Assembly: GCA_032622095.1 (NCBI GenBank)
Contig: CP136068.1
Location: 152,483,151-152,547,150, forward strand
DNA: 64,000 bases
Direction: 5' to 3'
DNA from: Siphonodentalium dalli
Lineage: Eukaryota; Mollusca; Scaphopoda; Gadilida; Siphonodentaliidae
Shown here one piece after another: positions 22,356 to 32,989 of this stretch. Each line of letters opens with the position of its first letter. The first letter of the stretch is position 1. The translations under genes and the position numbers were made by a program. Under the pieces are notes generated by a model. That model saw only the letters and a list, made by a program, of their open reading frames with translations. It did not search any database and was not told where the DNA came from.

Positions 22356-23433
22356 ACACTATTATTACCACTCTGGGACCCAGAGCTGGGGTAGTGGACA
22401 TTAGGGCTTTTGTCTTTTTAACAGGACACTTACTGCTTCAAAGTATACATCTGAAAAAAACACTAACTCTCTTAAGTTGCTTGTGGGAGGGGAGGGGGGA
22501 ATTATTACCTAGAAAATCAATAAATTATGAACTGTCTTTTATCTGCACCAAATTTGATATAGATTCCGACTCACTCCATAGATATTAAAGATGCTCTATC
22601 TCTTTCTGTCTTCCCTCCCAACAAAAAAAGATTTAATAAACTTGTTTTCAGGACATGCTTGTATTAATATGCCCATTAGTACACAGGATAAATATATGAT
22701 GTTTCACCCATTTCAATTAAAGATTTTCAATAACAAAAACATACACACATCACAAATGAAAAGTGTTATGTTCTGAAAATAGACACGTTTTTATCCCGGT
22801 TAGTGTAAACAAAAAATATTGCCTTGTGACAGAAGTTTAAGTTGACTGCAAGGTTGGTGATTTTTTGATTTTTTGATTTTTGATTTTTTTTTAAATCAGA
22901 TTTCTTTTATTTAAATCAAATTTTTTTTCTTCTGACTTTAGTGTAAAAATAGGTAATTGTGTGATTTTTCTGATAAGTGAAGTTTCTAAAAGGTGTTGCT
23001 TATTATATGCAAGGCTGGATTAATCAGAATTATATGATTGTATACCAATCAAACACACAAATATCATAGTACAGATATAATGGCCATGTACTTTATGCAT
23101 ATACTTAGGTCCATGTGGTTCCAATGTTGTGATATCTTGATAGGTAGATCTGTGCTTAGACTTGTTCTACTAAATTAAAGTCAATTTTAGCTGAAAACTG
23201 AATATATTATCAATCACGTTTGCTCTTTGGTGACTTAAGTACATACCGGTTATCACATCATATATTGAGTATAGACACCTAGAGTAGTTTAGATGGCAGA
23301 GTACATGTATATGGTGGAGTTACTCAGTTAGCATTTACGGTTTACAGAGACCTTCTTATTTAATAGTTATTGTAGTTTTTGACTTTTTATCATTTTTTCA
23401 AATTGATTTCTGTTTTAATTATTACTTTGAATC
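22356..23433. other. Intronic DNA; T-rich low complexity
   Basis: A (TTTTTGA)n-like run lies at 22859-22925. No other supported feature. Confidence 0.5.
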
Positions 23434-23878
23434 AGGCCTGAGTTTAGTGTGCTTGTCATTTGTAGAATGAGGTCCCCAGAGGGTGAATTTAGTGACCCAA
23501 ATGCTCATAGTGGGCTAGCGTCACTAAATTCACCCTCTGGGGACCTCATTCTGCTCAGGCCTCATCTTCTCTGGAAAGTGTTCTTTATTATCAAATTTCC
23601 ATATAAACTTCTTCACATGGATTCTATTTCTTTTTCAATTTAGTTTTTCTATATCCCCAAATTGGCAGACAACACATTGCATAATCGAGGTTCCCAATGA
23701 TGGTCACAATATTCATCGTTTGGGCACTTCAATCTGAGTCTATGTCACCCATAGCAGATGAGACCATGCAGAATGAGGTCCCAAGAGGGTGAATTTAGTG
23801 ATGTTAGCTCGCTGTGCGGGATATAGTCACTAAATTCACCCTCTGGGGACCTCATTCTGCAAATGACAGACACACTAA
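23434..23878. mobile_element. Family A MITE, long two-hairpin form
   Basis: The left hairpin (23465-23552) and right hairpin (23769-23857) enclose the conserved internal segment (CCAAATTGGCAGACAACAC). The outer ends are decayed and no target duplication is seen. Confidence 0.8.
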
Positions 23879-24079
23879 ATATACCACTGAATATATACAG
23901 ACCTTCAGGGAAGAGATATACCATCTATCAGCATCTATAATTAGTTTGTAATTTCTATTTAAAATAAAAAGTCAGCCGACCACAGTGTCCCCTGACACTG
24001 GCAAGTCGATGCCGCTTTGTTAAAGAAATTAAAAATAATGTTGAAAAAAGTCGAAAAAGGTTAATAACTTTGTCCAAAA

Positions 24080-24280
24080 AAAAAATATTCCGTCATCTAT
24101 ATACATGTTACACATCTTCAATATATGGGCAACAATATTCTGAAGTTTCAAATATCTGGGATGAAATCTGTAGGAGGAGATGATTACACCATGAAGGTAC
24201 TCAAAAGTGTGACGAACGGACGGACGGAGCCTGTTTCTATAGTCCCCCGAAAATTAATTTTTCGGGGGACAAAAATAGTG
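24080..24280. repeat. Family L/K repeat tail with terminal hairpin
   Basis: GGAGGAGATGATTACACCAT and CGGACGGACGGAGC are followed by a CCCCCGAAAA / TTTTCGGGGG hairpin. It is inverted relative to the AATCAACTCCTCCCAC blocks at 34430 and 35235. Confidence 0.6.
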
Positions 24281-24408
24281 ATGTACTACTTTCAATGCAC
24301 CATAAACTAAAATAGTGATGTACTACTTTCAATGCACCATAAACTAAAATAGTTTTACCACAAGGGAAGTTGGCTTTCTTTTACTAATCTCTTCTGTTTC
24401 TCTTACAG

Positions 24409-24708
24409 TTCCTCCAACAAGCGTGACAATAAGTGGGTCAACTCTCGCGAAGGCAGGAGAAACCGTGAAGCTGACATGCCTATCTACCATCAGTAACCCA
24501 CCGGCCGAAATAACTTGGTTCGCAAAGGGCCGTAAGCTGTCGAATATCAGGACGACCTATAAACCTTCCGAGGAAGGTGGCTCTATCTCGAAGTCGGTAA
24601 TATCGGTGAAACTGACCAATCAGGAGAACAATGTTGTTTACACGTGTCAGGCGAGGAACGAGGCAGTTGAGAAGACAGTGGCAGACTCACTCACTCTTAG
24701 TGTATACT
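24409..24708 (+). CDS. NPHS1: Nephrin exon: Ig4
   Basis: Single-exon Ig domain between TCTTACAG and GTAAGT, phase 1-1. It encodes FPPTSVTISG, Cys in VKLTCLSTISN, Trp in ITWFAKG, Cys in VVYTCQARNE and the end LTLSVY. The cysteine spacing and PPxSV opening match Ig2 and Ig6 of the same gene. Confidence 0.9.
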
Positions 24709-25004
24709 GTAAGTCTTAGTGTTTACTGTTGATGTGGGAGGGTAGCTTTCTAAATTCTATTTTTATTTTCTATAGACCAGATGTCATATATCAGAACAGA
24801 AAATATTGAGTGGTGCTCAAGAATAATCGAAAATTACAACAAATTTGTCATTTAGTTTTTAAACATGGCCGATAACCTACACTGTTACTCTAAAAATATA
24901 TCCATGATTACAGGATAATTACCAAAAAAAATTTCATTGTTCAAATTAATTGAAAGATTTGTTATCTCAGGTCTCAGTAGATGTTTTCCCGGGTGTAGAA
25001 TTGG

Positions 25005-25456
25005 TTAAAGGCCCACTTAATTTTCGAGTCACCAATTATTTTATTATAGTGCCTTGATATATGGGTTTAATAACAATCTATGACATAAAATATGATTAAA
25101 ATACTATAATTCATCACCATTTGGAATGTCTATGTCTCAGAATGTGCCCATAGAGTAATAAAAAGAAATAGCTTAAATCCTATAAACATTTCCCCCGCAT
25201 CTCGCTCCCAGAATGCAACAGAATTCAAAGAGTTATTCCCCTTCCATTGAAAATAATAGACTTTGCTGGACAATCCAGATGAAACTTAGCACAAACAACA
25301 CACTAACAACACGTCGGTACCTCAACAAAAACAACATGTTCACAGTTTATTACACCGGATAAGTTGATAATACAATGTTTTGGAGCTTCCTCTTTCAAAT
25401 GGTATATGTTTTATATTATGTGATCTGGGGGTTTTGAAAATTAAGTGTGCCTTTAA
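25005..25456. mobile_element. Family F MITE (TTAA-ended)
   Basis: TTAAAGGCCCACTTAATTTTC at the left and GAAAATTAAGTGTGCCTTTAA at the right form terminal inverted repeats. A second copy lies at 43464-43902. Confidence 0.8.
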
Positions 25457-25590
25457 TTGTTTTCACGATGTGTTTATGTATAAGTTTACATGTTTTATAT
25501 TATGTGATCTGGGGGTTTTGAAAATTAAGTGTGCCTTTAATTGTTTTCACGATGTGTTTATGTATAAGTTAACGTGTTTTATATTATGTT
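25407..25590. repeat. 82-bp tandem duplication ending at the Ig5 acceptor
   Basis: GTTTTATATTATGTGATCTG through TTTATGTATAAGTT occurs twice (25407, 25490). A third start at 25574 leads straight into the acceptor TCCATACAG. It overlaps the right end of the F element. Confidence 0.82.
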
Positions 25591-25598
25591 CCATACAG

Positions 25599-25724
25599 AC
25601 CCACCAGATCCACCAATTATATCTGGTTTAGACGACGACTTCTCCATTAACGCAGGACAGGCCGGCCAGCTAAGATGTTCATCGGTCGGAGGAAACCCCG
25701 TCGCTAAGCTGGTGTGGTATCGAG
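25599..25724 (+). CDS. NPHS1: Nephrin exon: Ig5 first half
   Basis: Exon between TCCATACAG and GTCAGT, phase 1-1. It encodes YPPDPPIISGLDD, Cys in GQLRCSSVGGN and Trp in AKLVWYR. The partner Cys is on the next exon (27349-27513). The last 34 exon bases plus donor are copied five more times downstream in a 64-bp array. Confidence 0.9.
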
Positions 25725-26062
25725 GTCAGTATGTCTGTTTGTTTATCTTATATAGGAAACCCCGTCGCTAAGCTGGTGTGGTACCGAGGTCAGTATGTCT
25801 GTTTGTTTATCTTATATAGGAAACCCCGTCGCTAAGCTGGTGTGGTACCGAGGTCAGTATGTCTGTTTGTTTATCTTATATAGGAAACCCCGTCGCTAAG
25901 CTGGTGTGGTACCGAGGTCAGTATGTCTGTTTGTTTATCTCATATAGGAAACCCTGTCGCTAAGCTGGTGTGGTACCGAGGTCAGTATGTCTGTTTGTTT
26001 ATCTTATATAGGAAACCCTGTCGCTAAGCTGGTGTGGTACCGAGGTCAGTATGTCTGTTTGT
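25691..26062 (+). repeat. 64-bp tandem array of the Ig5a exon end and donor (6 units)
   Basis: Units start at 25691, 25755, 25819, 25883, 25947 and 26011. Each downstream unit holds a pyrimidine-rich TGTTTATCTTATATAG acceptor, 33 nt of exon copy and a GTCAGT donor. The 33-nt segments (for example 25756-25788) are phase 1-1 and encode GNPVAKLVWYR in frame. Differences within them are synonymous (TAT/TAC, CCC/CCT). Confidence 0.93.
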
Positions 26063-26166
26063 AAAAGCTTTTATATGAATCCTGTAGTACAATTCTTCAT
26101 CTGTTAAATGCTCCAAACCGAACTGTTTTGGTACATTAGTCATCAGTGAATCATCAGCTTGATGAC

Positions 26167-26485
26167 CAAACTCCAGGCAGAGTTATCTCCCATCGCTCTG
26201 CTGAGATACCACTGCCATAGGGACATTTGGTAAGGATTTCTATGTGTTCTTAGTTCTTATGTTTTAGGATTAAAATTGTCTATGTCTGCAGGCTCAGTTC
26301 ATATTGTTCTTATCAATACCGAAAGAATTACCATTATTGCAAACTTTTGGTGGTCAAAATAAGATAATAGGTGACTAAATATAGTTCTGACGATATGTAA
26401 AAATAAATGTATCGGTCCGCAAAGTACCATCCTTGTGGCAGTGCTATATCGCAGTGATAACGAAGAGAGCGCTGCACGGAGTTTG
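26167..26485. mobile_element. Family E MITE with 9-bp target duplication
   Basis: CAAACTCC opens and GGAGTTTG closes it. CTTGATGAC flanks both sides exactly (26158-26166, 26486-26494). It is inverted relative to the copy at 33144-33485. Confidence 0.82.
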
Positions 26486-26504
26486 CTTGATGACATCAAT
26501 CATA

Positions 26505-26949
26505 CAAGCCTGCAAATAGGGTGTCTGTCATTTGCAGAATGAGGTCCCCAGAGGGTGAATTTATAGACTCTATCCTGCTCAGTGGGGTAGCATCACTAAA
26601 TTCACCCCCCTCTGGGGACCTCATTCTTAGGCCTCAACTACTATGGGAGACCTAGAATCAGATTGAATTTCTACAGTTGAAGTTGGTGATGTTCAACCAT
26701 TATTCGCCTCGATTATATATTTTATCTTCTACAAATTATGGGATATTGAAACTGAACAGAATGGAAAAAATAACTAAAAACTATGTTAATTTGAGACTAT
26801 AGATACTTCTCAGAAGATGGAACCTAAGCAGAATGAGGTCTCCAGAGGGTTAATTTTGTGACACTAGCCCACTGTGTGGGATAGCATCACTAAATTCACC
26901 CTCTGGGGACCTCATTCTGCAAACGACAGACATACTATTTGCTGGCTTG
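26505..26949. mobile_element. Family A MITE, long form, exact 8-bp target duplication
   Basis: CAAGCCTGCAAATAG opens and TGCTGGCTTG closes it. CAATCATA is found on both flanks. Two hairpins bracket a conserved internal segment. Confidence 0.92.
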
Positions 26950-27348
26950 CAATCATATATCCATAGCCAATAATTGTATTAAAGTGATATGAAACACTCC
27001 GTTGTTGTGATCAAAAGGGAATAGCCAATAAAGGACTTATTTTCAGTTATTTTTTATTATCCAAATAAGCAGCACGGAAAGTCATTCTTGAATATCAATT
27101 AAGTACAAGGGTTTGATTATTGGTGGGTAAACTCACTCTGAATTCCGGTAAATATTTAAAATACCATGCCTGGGTTCTCACCTATCACCAAAATAATATG
27201 TCTTTAAATTACCCAACTTAAAAATGTCTTCCAATTTCAATAATAGAACAGAATCTAACACTGGCTTCTTCACTTGTGATTGAGTTGTCTAATAACCTTT
27301 TGTGTGTATCCTTTTAAAGTTTAAATTTCATTTATCTCTTCCGAATAG

Positions 27349-27513
27349 GTAACAGAAAGATTGCCACAAGGACGGAGAAGAGTGGAAACATGGTTGAGAG
27401 TGAGATAAATATTGTAGCATCACCAGCAGATAACGGCATCGTGTATAAATGTAAAGCATCGAATGAAGCAACAAGAACTCCACTCGAGGCCAGAGTCACC
27501 GTCAATGTGTTCT
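27349..27513 (+). CDS. NPHS1: Nephrin exon: Ig5 second half
   Basis: Exon between CCGAATAG and GTGAGT, phase 1-1. It encodes GNRKIATRTEKSG, then ASPADNGIVYKCKASNEA with the F-strand Cys, and ends VTVNVF. Joined to 25599-25724 it restores one Ig fold. Confidence 0.9.
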
Positions 27514-27546
27514 GTGAGTGTTCATCAACATGAGTAAAACATTTAT

Positions 27547-27980
27547 TATATCCCCCGCAACGAGTTGTGTGGGGGTATACTGGAATCGGCTTGTCTGTCC
27601 GTGGACACAATTTTGTTCAGATGTTTTCTCAGAATTTTCTTTCTTTTTTTAATCCAATTTGCTACAGGGGTCTATCATCAGGGGAACCTGTGCACCTGTG
27701 ATTTGGAGTTTGGTCCAAATATTTTTAACTGAGTTATGACCATTTTTCGACTTAGAATTCTCCAGATTTGCGTTTTTTTTTGTCCGGACATTTTCTCAGA
27801 ATTTTCTTGTTCAATATGGATCTGCAATTTGGAAACCAGTCTTTTCACAATAATATTTTACCGGTTGACATAATTTCAGTGGCCAATATATGGTAATGGC
27901 TACTTCATTGGAATACCATATTTAATGGGGGGGGGGTATACCTTATTCCAACCTGGAACAGGCCCATCTCTAGTTTTATT
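27547..27980. repeat. Family K repeat
   Basis: ATATCCCCCGCAACGAG / GTGTGGGGGTATAC hairpin, GTCTGTCCGTGG, ATGACCATTTTTCGACTTAG and a terminal GGGGGGGGGTATACC are visible. Confidence 0.65.
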
Positions 27981-27984
27981 GACC

Positions 27985-28200
27985 TATTCTTTACTAAATA
28001 TTCATTGACGAGTAGTTCCCTTAGGAAAAGTTCAGATAATATGTTCAACAAACAGCCATGTTCAGATAAATAATAGACTATTTGTTGAACTTATTATCTT
28101 ATCAATCAATCTTCTTTTGTTTGTATGTCTTTCGTCTGCTTTTATTTCCTCCAGATGAATAATAGACCAGTCCAATGTATACTTTTATAACTGAAAGGTC
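27985..28200. mobile_element. Family G MITE fragment
   Basis: CTTTACTAAATATTCATTGACG, GTTCAGATAATATGTTCAAC and TTGTTGAACTTATTATC match 56841-57106 in inverted orientation. Confidence 0.55.
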
Positions 28201-28319
28201 TGAAAGTTTGATGTTGGTAAAAGTTAGTCACCACAAATTTGATAACAGAGTAGAGCCTAGATCATGTTCAACATGGATTTGAACACACAAAAGAATCTCC
28301 CATAGGATTGATAATAAGA

Positions 28320-28377
28320 TACAGTAATGCTCTAATTAATCGACCCCTTAACCACAGCAGAATTATGGGTAACTTTT
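28320..28377. mobile_element. Family B left-end fragment
   Basis: TACAGTAATGCTCTAATTAA through GAATTATGGGTAACTTTT, then truncated and joined to a local duplicate of AAAGAATCTCCCATA. Confidence 0.85.
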
Positions 28378-28425
28378 ACAAAAGAATCTCCCATACGATT
28401 GATAATAAGATATCTATTTGATCAG

Positions 28426-28662
28426 TTTAGCTCCACCCGAGTCAGTTACGATTCAGTAATGAACATATTTGATTTAAATGTTTAATAATTTTAGTTCGAC
28501 CCGAGTCAGTTACGATTCAGTAATGAGCGTACTTGTTTAATAATTTTAGTTAGACCCGAGTCAGTTACGATTCAGTAATGAGCGTACTTGTTTAATAATT
28601 TTAGTCCCGCCTGAGTCAGTTACCATTCAGTATTGAGCATATTGTTTGCTTGATCATTTTAG
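28426..28662 (+). repeat. Four decoy copies of the Ig6 3' splice site
   Basis: TTTAG + TTC(G)ACCCGAGTCAGTTACG units lie near 28426, 28490, 28544 and 28602, upstream of the true acceptor at 28662. Each decoy keeps AG and the start of the exon but reads into TAA after nine or so codons. Confidence 0.85.
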
Positions 28663-28965
28663 TTCCACCCGAGTCGGTGACGATCACGAGTTTGCCAGCT
28701 GTCGCGAGGCAAGGGGAGGATCTTCAGCTGACATGTGTATCATCGTCGAGTAACCCGGCATCTAACATCACGTGGATAAAGAACGGTCGAACACTAATGG
28801 GGCAGGAGACATCAGTCATAAGTTCATCAAATGGCGGCAAAGCAACAACTAATACTCTCACCATCTCGCCGGATGCTTATGATCATCGGGCAACCTACAC
28901 TTGCCGAGCAAAAAATCCCAAATTACAACTGTCGGCCAATGATGCCATCACCCTAAGTGTCCTAT
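28663..28965 (+). CDS. NPHS1: Nephrin exon: Ig6
   Basis: Single-exon Ig domain between ATCATTTTAG and GTAAGT, phase 1-1. It encodes FPPESVTITSLP, Cys in LQLTCVSSSSN, Trp in ITWIKNG, Cys in ATYTCRAKNP and the end ITLSVL. SNITW is a potential N-glycosylation site. The start of this exon is tandemly duplicated four times upstream. Confidence 0.9.
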
Positions 28966-29013
28966 GTAAGTACAAAAAGGACAATATACCATTACTTATT
29001 CAGCTACTTATAT

Positions 29014-29280
29014 TGTGAAACACGATAGCATACTGGTCGCTGTAGATTGTGAACACGATCGCATACTGGTCGCTGTAGATTGTGAAACACGATAGCATAC
29101 TGGTCGCTGTAGATTGTGAACACGATCGCATACTGGTCGCTGTAGATTGTGAACACGATCGCATACTGGTCGCTGTAGATTGTGAACACGATAGCATACT
29201 GGTCGCTGTAGATTGTGAACACGATCGCATACTGGTCGCTGTAAATTGTGAAACACGATCGCATACTGGTCGCTGTAGAT
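29014..29280. repeat. 33/34-bp minisatellite
   Basis: TACTGGTCGCTGTAGATTGT + GAACACGATCGCA repeats about eight times starting 48 bp after the Ig6 donor. Units alternate in one A and a T/G change. Multiple overlapping open frames are artefacts. Confidence 0.92.
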
Positions 29281-29499
29281 GAATTTGATTTGATAAGAGA
29301 TTTATCCATCCAAAAAATTTACAACTTCTGTGTAATCAGACACCTCCCTCATTACAGAAGAATGCCTCATTTGAACTTACATTTTGTAAGTTAAAATTTT
29401 CTCCATAGATATCTCAATTATCTGTAATTATAAAATTATACAGGTTTGTGTAAAGTATATAATGGTAAACTCATCCTGCTGGTTGTTTTGATTGCATAC

Positions 29500-29718
29500 T
29501 ACAGTAATGCCCTAATTAATCGACTCCTTTAACCACAGCAGAATTATGGGTAACTTTTCAGGATTTAGTCGGAAATATGGCTTGTTGCCATTCATCGGAA
29601 AGCTCTCGGGGAGAGCTTTCCGATGAATGGCAACAAGCCATATTTCCGACTAAATCCTGAAAAGTTACCCATAATTCTGCTGTGGTTAAAGGAGTCGATT
29701 AATTAGGGCATTACTGTA
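29500..29718. mobile_element. Family B MITE, part of second B-C composite
   Basis: A perfect-looking 219-bp palindrome. The 115-bp spacer that follows and the C2 element match 20776-21116. Confidence 0.9.
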
Positions 29719-29835
29719 AATTGTTATTCCTGTTTCATATTTCTCTTCATATTCTTGATATTTTATGATTTTTCAAGAGAAAAAAAGGCTCTCCCTCATC
29801 TCATTTTTCTACATGATTGTCTGACATAATTTTTT

Positions 29836-30080
29836 AGCCCTTACATGATGGGAGTTGCCATGGTGCAGCATTAAAGATCCTGTGCCAATGCATTTTCTTA
29901 TATGTGAGTCTTCCATAGGGAGCCTCGCATATATAAGATAATATACTGGCTTACAAGGTCAATGTAAATATTGTTAGGCTAATGTATTCTATTATATATA
30001 GGAGACTCGCATATATTACAGAATGCATTGGCACAGGGTTTTCACAAAATTTCAGAAAGCTCCAGTCATGAAAGGGTTAA
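29836..30080. mobile_element. Family C2 MITE
   Basis: It runs from TAGCCCTTACATGATGGGAG to TCCAGTCATGAAAGGGTTAA with two diverged core palindromes. It keeps the right end that was lost in the copy at 20895. Confidence 0.83.
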
Positions 30081-30174
30081 TGGCTTAACATTTGTTTTCT
30101 GGTACAAAATGGACTTCCTGTTCCACAAAAAATAAATTGTAGACAGTTACACATGGCTTAAATATTTTTTCCAG

Positions 30175-30447
30175 TCAAACCAGAGTTCAACATCCATGTT
30201 CTGCCGACTGCCATCCAGATAATGGAGTTCGATAAAAAGACGTTTAACTACACACCAGATGCAAATCCAAAACAGATCACTTACAGATTATATAAATCTG
30301 GGAGTCGCGTTACTCACAGGCGGCTCAAGGTGTCTTCTGGGATACTCAGAGTCGAGAGGATTCAGAGAAAAGATAGCGGGAACTATACGATCAAAGCGTC
30401 AAATGGTCATGGAGATTCAACATTCAACATAACCATAGATGTCTTAT
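30175..30447 (+). CDS. NPHS1: Nephrin exon: cysteine-less spacer domain
   Basis: Exon between TTTTTTCCAG and GTAAGT, phase 1-1. It encodes FKPEFNIHVLPTAIQIMEF through RKDSGNYTIKASNGHGD and FNITIDVL. The pattern is Ig-like (DSGNYxxxASN), but both disulphide cysteines and the core Trp are replaced. Its position between Ig6 and Ig7 fits the nephrin spacer region. Confidence 0.87.
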
Positions 30448-30962
30448 GTAAGTTCACAATTACCTAGACTTCTGACAATCAGAGAGGTTAAATATAATTT
30501 AGATATTTTTTTATACTTCCAAAGACTTTCATGGTTGCAAAAGCCAAAATTATCAGCACCTGTACATTCAGATATTTTGTCTGGCCCCGACTATTTTAGC
30601 TCTAATTTGACCTCAAGAATGTTAAGAGTTTTGAAAAATGATTTATTTTATTAATTTTGGAATACTGTTTGGACAAAATTCGGACCAATTTAAAACTTGT
30701 AATATAATGCTTTCAAGAGAGTTAAGCACAGAAATAGCATATCCAAAGACTTCTGGGCAATGTGTAAGAATAACATCCTCCCTCCCATTCCGGTTTGAAG
30801 GAAATGTAATGAGATTCAACTTAAAATTTGTCTAACTAGTTATTAATTTTTCGTAACTTCTATGTACACAATTGAAGATTTAACGTAATAATAGTTCTCT
30901 TTTAATTATGTACCAAATTGTACTGAGGTACTCAAAAGTTACAACTAGTTTTGTTTTTACAG
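30448..30962. other. AT-rich intron, no mobile element seen
   Basis: No repeat signature is recognisable. Short open frames are unsupported. Confidence 0.55.
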
Positions 30963-31241
30963 ACCCGGCTGAAATCACCAGTATCACCAGTCCTGTTATG
31001 GAAGATGAACGAAGCACGGCTTTTTTCGAATGTGCCGCGGCAGCTAACCCAATGACAAATAATATGATAATATGGACGAGGGAAAACTTTGATATGTCAC
31101 GAACACGGCAGAATTACGAGGTTGGAAAGGCCCATCTGACCGTGTATAATCTGGAGAAGTCAGATATCGGCGAATTCAAGTGTATTGCTGATAACGGGTT
31201 GGGTGATAGCGCTCTGAAAGTGGCACAATTAATTGTTAAAT
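30963..31241 (+). CDS. NPHS1: Nephrin exon: Ig7
   Basis: Exon between TTTTTACAG and GTAAGT, phase 1-1. It encodes YPAEITSITSPVMEDE, Cys in AFFECAAAANP, Trp in MIIWTREN, Cys in GEFKCIADNGLG and the end AQLIVK. Confidence 0.9.
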
Positions 31242-31620
31242 GTAAGTTATTATGATTTATGTTATGGTTTAATTAGATTGATCATGTTTTTTAAAACAAA
31301 ATTACTTGTTACTTGTTTATTTAATCTGCTATTTTATGCCCGTTCTCAAAAGAAAGTGAAATCTTAAAATCATTTCCATCTATCCAGTGATTCACCTAAA
31401 CTTGAGTTATTAGAATTTAATATCACAGACTTGATACATGTTTCAGAGAAACATGACTTATTTTGAATTACAGCTTGATTAGACTAAATTTTAAAATATT
31501 TTTCCTTTTTCTTGTTTCTGAACATTTTATTTATTTATTTTTATCTACAACTTGTATAGATGATTTCTAGTTCCAATGTTAATTATTTCTATCATCATTA
31601 GTACACACATGTATCAATTA
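31242..31620. other. AT-rich intron
   Basis: Nothing recognisable. Confidence 0.5.
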
Positions 31621-31769
31621 GGAGATAAACATACCCTGTTGAGTTGTACATTCTGGGATTCGATCATGAAAACAGTTTGTGAACGAGCCGGCTTGCCGGC
31701 AGGTTCACAAACTGTTTTCATGCTCGAATCCCAGAATGTACAACGAAACAGGGTACGTTTATCTCCATT
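31621..31769. repeat. Solitary ~149-bp near-perfect hairpin (family J)
   Basis: GGAGATAAACATACCCTGTT and its near-complement close a long stem around GAACGAGCCGGCTTGCCGGC. It looks like a palindromic MITE but is the only copy seen here. Confidence 0.85.
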
Positions 31770-32524
31770 GTAATTCAATCTAGCAAGGAATTTGCAAAAA
31801 AACTGTATAAAAGTATCATTTAGTCATTTTCATGACACGAATCGAGACTTTCATTTCGCCGTTGCCACCGTGCACAAATCGTGTTCACACTGCTCCGTAA
31901 CCATTTCCTGTGGGGTGGGTTGGCTCGTTTCGCTACTCCGTTCTGCGCCGATGGAAATGTACCGTGCCACATTCAGATTTGATGCACGCTGAAGCGGCCG
32001 ATGCACGGTATCTATAGACAACAGCGCGCGGGTGTGCTCGTTTCGCTACTCCGATGAAATTTGACCGTGCTACATTCAGATTTGATGCACGCTGAAGCGG
32101 CCGATGTCGGTGAATCGAAAACGAAAGTTAGCTGCTCTCGGCCAATCAGAATGCTTGTTTTTAGTGACAAATACTCAATTGAATTACAATTGTTTATATA
32201 CGTATATAGAAGTAGAGTTGTGTTATAATTATTGATACAACTACAAGCCACAATTGGTGTTGGTGTCAAATTCAGAAGGGCTTGAAAAGTCATTGGAAAA
32301 GGCCCAGAAGTTGATACTATCTTACCTATGAATGATATTAAACAACTTTCATTCTGACGTAAATTTTATTCTGAGGTACAGCCAACTCAAATCCTGGACC
32401 AAAGCATTAAAGACCAGAGCCCAATTTGAAAGCATTAGGCTATAATAAAACACCTTATTTGGCAATCTTATAAAAACTTCCCAATTATCTTCTCATCATC
32501 TGTTTACCATTATATAGTTGACTA
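31770..32524. repeat. Intron with ~113-bp tandem duplication
   Basis: CTCGTTTCGCTACTCCG ... CATTCAGATTTGATGCACGC ... GAAGCGGCCGATG occurs at about 31923-32001 and 32038-32107. The rest is plain intron. Confidence 0.7.
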
Positions 32525-32937
32525 CAAGTCTGCAAATAGTGTGTCTGTCATTTGCAGAATGAGGTCCGCAGAGGGTGAATTTAGTGATGCTATCCCGCAC
32601 CACCAAATTCACCCTCTGGGGACTTCATTCTGCTTTGGCCTCAACTGCTTTGGGAGACCTAGGATCAGGATTGTGTTTACCCAGTTGAAGTTGGTGATGT
32701 TCACCCGTTAGTCACCTCGTTTATACATTTTATCTTCTACAAATTAGGAAATATAGAAACTTCCCAGAAGGGAAAAAGTTATTTGAGACTATAGTTACTT
32801 CCCAGAAGTTGAGGCCTAAACAGAATGACCCAGAGGGTGAATTTGGTGATGCTAGTGCACTGTGAATTATAGCATAACTTAATTCACCCTCTGGGGACCT
32901 CATTCTGCAAATGACAGACACACTGTTTGCAGGCTTG
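32525..32937. mobile_element. Family A MITE, long form, exact 8-bp target duplication
   Basis: CAAGTCTGCAAATAG opens and TTGCAGGCTTG closes it. GTTGACTA flanks both ends. It lies 52 bp before the Ig8 exon. Confidence 0.92.
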
Positions 32938-32989
32938 GTTGACTAAATGTTGTTACCTCTGATGGATGAATTGCATTTATCTTCCTCAG

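Noticed and set aside
29000-29309. Overlapping antisense and sense open frames
   Set aside because: Products of the 33/34-bp minisatellite.
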